Part shown: one piece after another, positions 11,101 through 20,800 of the stretch | Layout of the letters: each line of letters starts with the position of its first letter | Position numbering within the stretch: position 1 is the stretch's first letter | Source of the DNA: Myxococcus guangdongensis | GTDB lineage: Bacteria > Myxococcota > Myxococcia > Myxococcales > Myxococcaceae | Reading direction: 5' to 3' | NCBI RefSeq assembly: GCF_024198255.1 | Contig: NZ_JAJVKW010000002.1 | Span: forward strand, 186,001 to 250,000 | DNA length: 64,000 nt | Position numbers and translations under genes: made by a program | The notes under the pieces: model-generated | Database searches by the model: none | The model's input: the letters and a program-made list of their open reading frames with translations, nothing else | What the model was told of the DNA's origin: nothing

Positions 11101-11849
11101 AGACGCCCGTGTTCTTCGCGCACGCGGCGGGCGGACAGGTGCTCTTCTATCGGGAGCTGGCCCGACGGCTCGCGCCCGACCGGTCCGTGTACGGGTTCTC
11201 CGCCGTGGGCCTCGAGAGTGACGAGCCCTGCCTCACCACCGTCGAGCAGATGGCGGAGCACTACGTCGCCGCGCTCCGAGTCGTCCGCCCCAGAGGCCCC
11301 TACCTGCTCATCGGCGCGTCGCTGGGCGGCACCATCGTCTACGAGATGGCGCGGCGTCTGTCCGCCGAAGGCGAGGCCGTGCCGCTGTGCGCGCTCCTGG
11401 ACACGCCGCCTCCTGCCTTCTTCTCCGCGCAGCTCGCTGACCGGATATCGCTGCTCGCCTTCCGCGCGGGGGAGATGTTCGACCCCGCCGCGAAGTGGCC
11501 CAAGGACCTGTCCGTGGAGGAGCAGTTCCGCATGCTCCAGGAAGAGGCGGAGCACAAAGGCCTCGCGCCGCCCTTCGCCACCGTCGATGACGCGCGTCGG
11601 CAGCTCAACGTGCTGCGAGCGAACTCCCGGGCCCTGAGCCTCTACACGCCACCACGCTGGGAGGGAGGAGAGGTCCAGTACTTCCGCGCCCAGCGTCCGC
11701 CCCCGGGCTTCCCTCCACACCCCGAGCTGGGATGGTTGGACCTGGGCGCGGCGACGCGCGTGGACGTCACTCCCGGAGACCACTACACGATGCTCCAGGC
11801 ACCTCACGTCGAGGTGCTCGGAGCGAAGCTGGCCCGGCTGCTGCCCTAA
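8121..11849 (+). CDS. Single-module type I PKS, KS-AT-ACP-TE
   Basis: A 1,242-residue iterative-looking or terminal polyketide module. The ketosynthase spans about residues 1-425 with TACSTS near 172, HGTGT near 310 and KSNLGH near 343. The acyltransferase spans about 530-830 with GHSLGE near 614; at the extender-selectivity site it has QAAHS where malonyl-specific domains have HAFHS. The carrier domain has GGDSL near 932, and a thioesterase occupies about 980-1242 (GASLGG near 1067, His in GDHYT near 1221). No ketoreductase, dehydratase or enoylreductase is present, so a beta-keto product is expected. It is transcribed against the two NRPS genes and its stop codon overlaps that of the large NRPS. 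It may extend and release an NRPS-made chain, or make a separate acyl unit. Confidence 0.9.
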   Translation: MSEHASAIAIIGLSLRFPGASDARRFWSNLISGVDSVTVLDAEQRAQAGYPSEEGWVAAAGVIEGADLFDARFFGYSPREAEQLDPQQRLFMECCWGALEAAGYTARSKPLHVGVYGGASLSSYLLTNVLPNMERRSSDWTESVLGTHSDFLATRVAYKLNLTGPAMTVQTACSTSLTAVHLACQSLLAGECTLALAGGAAVRSPQLSAYPTQEGGISSPDGHCRAFDAQAAGTVPGNGVGVVLLKRLEDALADGDPIRAVILGSAANNDGSGKAGFTAPSVSGQVTAIGDALALAGVEPSSLSYIEAHGTGTPLGDPVEVTALKQVFEGVAPGSIGLGSVKSNLGHLDSAAGVAGLIKAVLALEHRQLPPTVHFRRPNPLLGLDDSPFYVVAEPRPWNTTGPRRAGVSSFGMGGTNVHVVLEEAPVRPVSPSSRETELLLLSARSEAALERMSTELAEHLEHTQDSLADLAHTLQVGRHRFEHRSFVTASSAKDAALRLRDEGQRPRTSHDTVEKRGAVFLFPGAGSQRVNMGEELLGEPAFRQSIDRCAALLRGPLGADVRDVLFASAERYDTAVRELSRPLWTQAALFTCNWALAQLWLSRGVQPEALLGHSLGEYVAACVAGVFTLEEALELVTARGRIMEQLPPGGMTAVLAPVSQIEALLHPRLSVAALNTPSDCVIAGSLEALDALESELAARGLEARRLRLGQAAHSFMLEPHLADFARVVSRIKPRAPKLPIVSSLTGDWLTEREAVSVDYWCRHLRETVRFSDALHLLLSNKERAFIEVGPGTALSSLTRRHPSRTHQPVVSTLPYTSEEPTHPLASLGEAWLAGVSIDWGRFRAGEQRRRVTLPGYSFDRERYWIEPVTAAPTSVRSAEPREEPRPAPTRPEGSRASPPRNDTEAMLLECFRLTFHLDGIGIHDDFFSLGGDSLLALRLSARIHERLGTKLSLKAVLEASTVARLAERISGSREAVKTSPDCLVQIQTGTSAKTPVFFAHAAGGQVLFYRELARRLAPDRSVYGFSAVGLESDEPCLTTVEQMAEHYVAALRVVRPRGPYLLIGASLGGTIVYEMARRLSAEGEAVPLCALLDTPPPAFFSAQLADRISLLAFRAGEMFDPAAKWPKDLSVEEQFRMLQEEAEHKGLAPPFATVDDARRQLNVLRANSRALSLYTPPRWEGGEVQYFRAQRPPPGFPPHPELGWLDLGAATRVDVTPGDHYTMLQAPHVEVLGAKLARLLP

Positions 11850-14800
11850 TCCGAGCCTGGCCGCTGACGTCGTTGCCGCGCGAGGCGCTGGAGCCCCTCG
11901 CGCCGGTTCTCCGCCGTCGACGAGGTCTTCGGCGTCTCCGACTCCTGCGCGGGGGACAGGTGCTCCGCCAGCGAGCGCACGGAGGGGAACTGGAGCAGGG
12001 ACACCAACGGCACCTTGCGGTTCAGCTCCGCCTCCAGCTTCACCTGGAGCGTCTGCAACAGCAGCGAGTTGCCACCCAGGTCGAAGAAGTTGTCTCCCGC
12101 GCCCACGCGGTCCAACCCCAGCACCTCCGCGATGAGCCGCGCGAGCACCGCCTCCAATCCCTCCCGAGGCGCCACGTAGCCACCACTGAGCTCCGGGCGA
12201 TTCGACTCCGGCGCGGGGAGCGCCTTCCAGTCCGGCTTCCCGTTCGGCGTGAGCGGCAGCTCGTGCAACATCACGAAGGCCGATGGGATGAGCGCCTCCG
12301 GGAGCGTGCGCTTCATCCACGCGCGCAGCACGTCCACCGACAGGGCGACGTCGTCCGCGGGCACCACGTAGGCCACCAGCCGCATGTCCCCCGGCGTGTC
12401 CGCGCGGCCCATGACGACGGAGGACCGCACGCCCGGGCACGTCGCGAGCGCCGCGTTCGCTTCTCCGGGTTCGATGCGCACGCCGCGCACCTTCACCTGC
12501 GCGTCGGCTCGGCGCAGGTACTCGAGCCGCCCGTCCTCCAGCATGCGCACCACGTCGCCCGTGCGATACAGCCGACCGCCGTCCGCGTACGGGTCCGGGA
12601 CGAAGCGCTCGGCCGTCAGCTCGGGGCGGCCCAGGTAACCTCGCGCGAGTCCCATGCCGCCGAGATACAGCTCACCCCAGACACCGGGCGGCACCAGGTG
12701 CCCTGCCTCGTCCATCACCCGCACCACCACGTTGTGCAGCGGTCGGCCAATCGTGAGCCGAGCGCCCGCGTGGCACTCGCCCCAGGTGCCGCACACCGTG
12801 CCCTCCGTGGGGCCATAGCCGTTGACGAAGCGACGTCCCGGACTCCAGCGCGCCACCAACTCCGCGTTGCACGCCTCTCCCGCGGAGAGCAGGACCCGCA
12901 GCGAGGGCAGCTCCGTCACCGGTGACACCGCGAGCACCGAGGGCGGCAGGATGGTCGCCGTGATTCGCTCCCGCGCGAGGAGCTCCGTCAACGGGCTGCC
13001 CGGTGACATCTGCTCGCGACGCGCCAGACACAACGTCGCCCCGTTCAACAGCGTGGGGATGATCTCCGCCACCGAGCCATCGAAGCTCACGGGCGCGAAC
13101 TGCAACACGCGGTCTCCCGGCCCCAACCCTCCGAGCACCGCGGGGAAGGACGCCGCCAGATTGGCCGCGCCGCGATGCTCGAGCAGCGTGCCCTTCGGTC
13201 GGCCCGTGCTGCCGGACGTGTAGATGACGTACGCGAGGTTTCGCGCCGTGACTTCGGGCGCCACCTCGCCCGTGCTCGCGCTGTCCTCGGGCACCACCAC
13301 CTGGTCCAACAACACGGTGGCCCCCGAGTAGTCGAGCCGCGCGGCCTCTTCCGACCGGGACACCAGCAGCCGCACCCCGGAGTCACTCAACAGATACGCG
13401 AGCCGCTCCGTCGGATGGTCGGGGTCCAGCGGCAGGTAGGCGCCTCCCGCCTTGAGGATGGCGAGCATCGCCACCACCCACTCGAAGCCCGGCCGCAGGC
13501 ACAGGCCCACCACCACGTCGGGCCTCACGCCCCGCTGACGCAGCAGCGCCGCCAACGCATGCGAGCGTCGGTCGAGCTCCGCATACGTCATCGGCTGTCC
13601 ATCCATCTCCACCGCGACGCCGTCGGGAGTACGCGCCGCCTGGGCGGAGAAGAGGCGATGCAGGCACTCGCCTTCAGAGGACCCCGCGTGCCCCTGTCGG
13701 GTGAGCAGCTCGCCGTGCGCGGACTCGGAAAGGAGCGGGAGGTCCCACAGGCGCGTCCGAGGCTCCTCCACCGCGCGCTCCATCAGTCGCACCAGATGCT
13801 CTGAGAAGCGGGCCATGGTCGACACGTCGTACAGGTCCGCGCCGAACTCGAGGAGGCCGTCGATTCCATCGGCCGTCTCTCGCAGCCCCAGGGACAGGTC
13901 GACCTTCGCGGCCTTCAACCCCAGGTCCAGGGGACGCTGCGTGAGGCCCTCCAGTGACAGGTCTCCGGACGGCGTGTTCAACAGGTGGAACACCACCTGG
14001 ACCACGGGCGCGCGGCTCATGTCCCGCTTCGGGCTCAGCGCCTCCACCAGCTTCTCGAACGGCGCCTCCTGGTGACTGAACGCGCCGAGCACCGACTCCT
14101 TCACTCGCCCCAGCATCTCCAGGAACGTCAGCGTCCCCGTCGCCTCCGTGCGCAACACCAGCGTGTTCACGAAGAAGCCGATGAGCCCTTCGACCTCCTT
14201 CACCGTGCGCCCCGACACCGGCGAACCCACCACCACGTCCCACTGCCCCGTGTAGCGAGCCAGGAGCACCTGGAACCCCGCCAGCAGCGTCATGAAGAGC
14301 GTCGTGCCCTCTCGCTGGCTCAAGCGCTTCACCTTCTCGCTCAGCTCTCGGGAGAATCGCACTGGGACGCTCGCGCCCCGGTAGCTCTGCACCGGCGGCC
14401 TCGGGCGGTCCGTCGGCACCTCCAGGGACTCGGGCGCGCCCTTCAGTCGCTCCTTCCACCACGACAACTGCGCGTCCAACACCTCGCCCTTCAACCACTC
14501 GCGCTGCCACACCGAATAGTCGGCGTACTGCACCGGCAACTCCGGCAGCGTCACGGCCTCTCCCCTCACGTACGCGCCGTAGAGGGTCTCCAGCTCCTTC
14601 GCGAGCACGCTCATCGACCAGGCGTCTGACACGATGTGATGCACCACCATCACCAGCACGTGTTCCCGCTCGCTCAGCTTCAACAGCGTCACGCGCAACA
14701 GCGGTCCCGTGACGAGGTCGAACGGACGACGGCTGTCTTCCGCGCCGAGGCGCAGGGCCTCCTGCTCGCGCGCCTCCGACGTCAGCCCGCTCAGGTCCAC

Positions 14801-17800
14801 CACCGGCAGCACCAGCGTCGCGGAGGCATGGATGTGCTGCACCGCACCTCGCGTCTCCTGCTGGAAGGTGGTTCGCAGCGACTCGTGACGCTGGATGAGG
14901 GAGTTGAAGGCGCGCTCCAGCGCCGCGACGTCGAGGCCTCCCTCCAAGCGCATCCCGAAGGCGATGTTGTAGAGCGAACCCCCAGGCTCCAAGCGGTCCA
15001 GGAACCACAAGCGCTGCTGCGCGAAGGACTGCGGCATCCCGTCGACACGTGTCACGGGGACGAGCTCCGGCCGCCCCGTCACGCCTCCGCCGCGCACCAG
15101 TGACTCCAGCTTCGCGGCGAGGGCGGACACCGTGGGCGCCTCGAAGAGCAGGCGCACCGGCACATCCCGCCCCAGCACCTTGCGCAAGCGCGAGGCCACC
15201 TGCATCACCAGCAACGAGTGCCCACCGCGCTCGAAGAAGTTGTCCTCGGCGCCGATTCGCCTCACGTCCAACAGGGGCGCCCACGTCTCCGCGACCAGTT
15301 CCTCCATCGTGGTCCTCGGCGCGATGAAGCCCTCCGTCACCTGTCGCGACTCCCGACTCGAAGAGTCCTCGGCCTGGATGAGAGACGCGGGTTGCTTCAC
15401 GGGCACCTCGCGATGTCCTGGCATCGCAAGCTCGCTCAGCTTCGTCTCCGGCACATCGACCGCGGACTCCAGCAGTCGCTGGAAGTGGTCCGCCATGCGC
15501 TCCACCAGCGCACTGTCGAACAGGTCCGTGTTGAAGACCCAGTACCCCGCCAGGCCCTCCGCGTCCTCGCGCATCGCCAGGGAGAGATCGAACTTGGCCA
15601 CCTGCGAACCCAGGTCCAGCGGCCGCAGCGTGAGCCCCGGCAAGGACAGTTCCCCCACTGGCGCCGTCTGGAGCGCGAAGGACACCTGCACCAACGGCGA
15701 GCGGCTCAGGTCACGACTCAGCTGCAACGCGTCCACCAGCTTCTCGAACGGTACTTCCTGGTGACCGAACGCGCCGAGCACCGACTCCTTCACCCGTCCC
15801 AGCATCTCGCGGAACGTGAGCTCCCCCACCGCCTCCGTCCTCACCACCAACGTGTTCACGAAGAAGCCGATGAGCCCTTCGACTTCCTTCACCGTGCGGC
15901 CCGATACCGGCGAGCCCACCACCACGTCCCACTGTCCGCTGTAGCGCGCCAGCAGCACCTGGAAGCCCGCCAGCAGCGTCATGTACAACGTCGTGCCCTC
16001 CTCCTGGCCCAAGCGCTTCAACTTCTCGCTCAAGTGCGAGGAGAGCCGCGCTGGGACGGTGGCGCCTCGGAAGCTCTGCACCGCGGGCCTCGGGCGGTCC
16101 GTCGAGACCTCCAGGTACTCGGGTGCTCCCGTCAGTCGCTCCTTCCACCACGACAACTGCTCTTCCAATACTTCGCCCTTCAGTCGCTCGCGCTGCCAGA
16201 CCGCGTAGTCCGCGTACTGCACCGGCAGCTCTGGCAGCGCCGCTGCGTCCCCGCTCACGTACGCGCTGTAGAGCGCTTCCAGCTCCCGCGTGAGCACGCC
16301 CATCGACCAGCCGTCGGACACGATGTGGTGCACCACCAGCACCAGCACGTGCTCGCGCTCGCTCAGCTTCAGCAGCGTCACTCGCAGCAGCGGCCCCGTG
16401 ACGAGGTCGAACGGACGCTGCTCCTCCTGGGTTCCCAGCCGCAGGGCTTCCCGTGCTCGCTCTTCCGAGGGCAGACCTGTCAGGTCCACCTGGGACACAG
16501 GGACGGAGGCGGCGGAGTGGATGTGCTGCACCGCCCCCTGCTCGCCCTGGCGGATGGTCGTCCGCAGGGACTCGTGCCGTCGGACCAGCTCCTGGAACGA
16601 GCGCTCCAACGCTCCGACATCGAGCGCACCCTCCAACGTCAACGCGAGGGCGATGTTGTAGAGCGGACTGTTCGGCTCCAGCCGGTCCAGGAACCACAGG
16701 CGTTGCTGGGCGAAGGAGAGCGGCGGGGCTTCGTCTCGGGTCGACTGGACGAGCACCGGACTCCGAGGCGTCGTGCCTCCTCGGACCAGCACCTCCAGGC
16801 TCTGCGCGAGCGAGGACACCGTGGGGGACTCGAACAGCATCCGCACCGGGACCTCGAGCCCCAGCGCCTCACGCAGACGGGACGCCGCCTGCATCACCAG
16901 CAACGAGTGTCCGCCCTTCTCGAAGAAGTGGTCCTCGGCGCCGATGCGCCCCACGCCCAACAAGGGCGCCCAGATCTCCGCGACCCGCGTCTCCATCTCC
17001 GTCCTCGGCGCGATGAAGTCCTCCGACTGCGTGCCCTGCGCCTTGCCCCGGGCTGAAATCCGCGCACCTGTGAGCTTCCGCTGCGGCTCGCGATGACCCG
17101 GCATCGGGAGCGCATTCAGCTTCGCCTCGGGCACCTCCGCCGCCACGTCCAGCAAGCGCAGGAGATGCGCCGTCATCCGCTCCACGGTCGCCGTCTTGAA
17201 CAGGTCCGTGTTGAACTCCCAGGCGCCGACCAGTCCCTCCTCGTCCTCTCTCAGCGCCAGGGCGAGGTCGAACTTGGCGGTCCGCGTCCCCAGGTCCAGC
17301 GCGCGCGTCGTGAGCCCCGGCAAGGACAGCGCTCCCGCGGGCGCCGTCTGGAGCGCGAAGGACACCTGCACCAACGGCGAGCGGCTCAGGTCTCGACTCA
17401 ACTGCAACGCGTCCACCAGCTTCTCGAACGGCACCTCTTGATGCGTCAGCGCCCCGAGGACCGCGTCCTTCACCCGTCCCAACATCTCCCGGAACGTCAG
17501 CTCCTCCGCCGCCTCCGTCCTCACCACCAGCGTGTTCACGAAGAAGCCGATGAGTCCTTCGACCTCCTTCACCGTGCGCCCGGACACCGGTGAGCCCACC
17601 ACCACGTCCCACTGTCCGCTGTAGCGCGCCAGCAGCACCTGGAAGCCCGCCAGCAGCGCCATGTACAGCGTCACGCCTTCCTGTCGGCTCAGGCGCTTCA
17701 GCTTCTCGCTCAGCTCGCGAGAGAATCGCACCGGGACGCTCGCGCCTCGGTAGCTCTGCACCTTCGGCCTCGGTCGGTCCGTCGGCACCTCCAGCGCTTC

Positions 17801-20800
17801 CGGTGCTCCGGCCAGCCTCGCCCTCCACCACGACAACTGCTCCTCCAACACCTCGCCCTGCAGCCACTCGCGTTGCCACACCGCGTAGTCCGCGTACTGC
17901 ACCGGCAGCTCCGGCAACGTCGCGGCTTCACCGCTCACGTACGCGCCGTAGAGCGCTTCCAGCTCCTTCGTGAGCACGCCCATCGACCAGCCGTCCGCCA
18001 CGATGTGGTGCACCACCAGCACCAACACGTGCTCGCGCTCGCCCAGCTTCAACAACGTCGCTCGCAGCAGCGGTCCCGTGCCCAGGTCGAACGGACGACG
18101 CCCCTCCTCCAGGGCGAGCCGCACCGCCTCCTGCTCACGGCGCACCACGGACACGCCTCCCAGGTCCACCACCGGCAGCGCCACGGGGCCCGAGGCCTGG
18201 ATGGACTGAACCGCGCCCTGCCCTTCCTGTTGGAAGGTCGTCCGCAGGGATTCGTGACGACGAACCAGCGCTTCGAATGCTCGCGCCAGCGCACTGACAT
18301 CGAGCGCCCCCTCGAGTCGCAGCGCGAGGGGGATGTTGTAGAGAGGGCTGTCGGGCTCCAAGCGGTCCAGGAACCACAAACGCTGCTGCGCGAACGACTG
18401 CGGCAAGGCCCCGCTGCGCGGCACAGGCACCAGCGCGGAACGCTCCGCTCCAGGACCGCCGCGAACCAAGGTCTCCAGGCTCCTCGCGAGCGAAGACACC
18501 GTGGGGTTCTCGAACAGCATCCGCACGGGGACGTCTCGCCCGAGCACGTCTCGCAGCCGCGAAGCCACCTGCATCACCAGCAGCGAGTGACCACCCTGCT
18601 CGAAGAAGTGGGCCTCCGCGCTCACGTGCTTCACGCCCAGCAGCGGCGCCCAGACGCCCGCCACCAGCTCCTCGAAGCCCGTCCGAGACGCGATGAACCC
18701 CTCGGGCACGGAATCACGCGCCACACGCTCGAGCCGACGCGCCTGGATGCGCGCCACATCCACCTTCTTCGGGACCTCACGATGTCCCGACAGGGGCAGC
18801 GTCCCCACGCGCGCCTCGGGGTCCGCCACGGCCGACTCCAGCACCTGCTGGTAGTGCGCGGCCATGCGCTCCACGGTGGAGGCATCGAACAGGTCCGTGT
18901 TCAGCTCCCAGAAGCCCGTGAGGTCCTCCGCGTCCTCACGGACGGAGAGCGCGAAGTCGAACTTCGCCATCCCCGGCTCGTACTTCACCTCCGACGCACT
19001 CAGCCCCGGCAACGCGGGCAGTCGCGCAGGCCCGTTCAGGCCGAAGGCCACCTGGACCAATGGAGCCCGGCTCGTGTCACGCGTCGACTGCAGCGCCTCC
19101 ACCAGCTTCTCGAACGGCACTTCCTGGTGACCGAACGCGCCGAGCACCGACTCCTTCACCCGCCCCAACATCTCGCGGAACGTCAGCTCCCCCGCCGCCT
19201 CCGTCCTCACCACCAGCGTGTTCACGAAGAAGCCGATGAGCCCTTCGACCTCCTTCACCGTGCGGCCCGACACCGGAGAGCCCACCACCACGTCCCACTG
19301 TCCGCTGTAGCGCGCCAGCAGCACCTGGAAGCCCGCCAGCAGCGTCATGTACAGCGTCGCGCCCTCCTGCCGGCTCAGGCGCTTCAGCTTCTCGCTCAGC
19401 GCGGCGGGCAGACCCACCGCCACGGTCGCGCCCCGGTAGCGCTGCACCGCGGGCCTCGGGCGGTCCGTCGGCACCTCCAAGACCTCGGGTGCTCCCGTCA
19501 GCCTCGCCCTCCACCACGACAGCTGCTCCTCCAGCACCTCCCCCTTCAACCCTTCGCGCTGCCAGACCGCGTAGTCCGCGTACTGCACCGGCAGTTCGGG
19601 CAGCGCCGCGGCCTCTCTCCTGACGAACGCGCCATAGAGCGACTCCAGCTCCTTCGCGAGCACGCCCATCGACCAGCCGTCCGCCACGATGTGGTGCACC
19701 ACCAGCACCAGCACGTGCTCACGCTCGCTCGACTTCAACAACGTCACTCTCAGCAGCGACCCCGTGCCCAGGTCGAACGGTTCGCGCGCGAGCTTCTCCA
19801 CCTCGTCACGCAGTGCGCCCTGCATCGCGACCACCGCGAGCCGCACCGCCGCCTCGGAGGCGATGCGCTGCACCGGCTGTCCCTCCACCTCCTCGAACGT
19901 CGTCCTCAGCGACTCGTGTCGACGTACGACCTCCGCGAACGCCCGCTCCAACTGCCCCACGTCCAGCAAGCCACTCAGGCCCACGACGAACGGCAGGTTG
20001 TACGAATAGCCCCCCGCGTCGAGCTTCCCCAGGAACCACAGGCGCTGCTGCGCGAACGACAGCGGCATCCCCGCGAGCCTCGGCACGCGTGACGGCCTGG
20101 AGAGGCTCGCGCCGGAACCTCGCGCCGTGAGTCCCTCCAGTCGCTCCGCCAAGGACTCCACCGTGGATGCCTCGAACAACCACCGCACCGGCACGTCGCG
20201 CCCCAGCGCCTCCCGCAGTCGCGACACCACGCGCGTCGCCAGCAACGAGTGCCCACCCAACGCGAAGAAGTCATCCTTCACGCCCACCCGCGCCACGCCG
20301 AGCAGCGGCGTCCAGATGCGCGCGACCAGCGACTCCATCACCGTCCGAGGACTCTGCACCTCCTCGCCCCCCGGCCCCTCCTGGTCCGGCGACGGCAAGG
20401 CCCTGCGGTCCACCTTCCCGTTCGCCGTCAGCGGCAACGCCTGCAGTCGCACGAAGGCCGAGGGCACCATGAACTCGGGCAGCTTCTGCTTCAGCCAGTC
20501 GCGCACCTTCAGAGTCTCAGGCCCTTGCTGCTCGACGTAGTACGCGACCAGCCGCTTGCCCCCGGCTCCGTCCCGCACCACCACGAGCCCCTCCTTCACA
20601 GAGGGATGTGCGAGCAACGCCGCCTCCACCTCGGCCAGCTCGATGCGGTAGCCCCGCACCTTCACCTGACTGTCGCGTCGCCCCAGGAACTCCAGCACCC
20701 CGTCCGGGCGCCACCGCGCCAGGTCACCCGTGCGATAGAGGCGCTCTCCCGGCGCCGCGCTGAAGGGGTTCGGGATGAAGCGGTCCGCCGTCACATCCGG

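Noticed and set aside
17873-20092. Long open frame on the plus strand opposite the NRPS gene
   Set aside because: Its product is a His/Arg/Gln-rich string with no domain; it is the shadow of a GC-rich coding strand, where stops are rare in the antisense frame. The same holds for the long frames at 1761-3257, 4948-8070, 27025-28599 and 48292-51123.
15190-20260. Epimerisation domains as an explanation for the extra C-like units
   Set aside because: The units begin with the SFAQQRLWFL motif of true condensation domains and each is followed, not preceded, by its carrier, so they are C-PCP modules.
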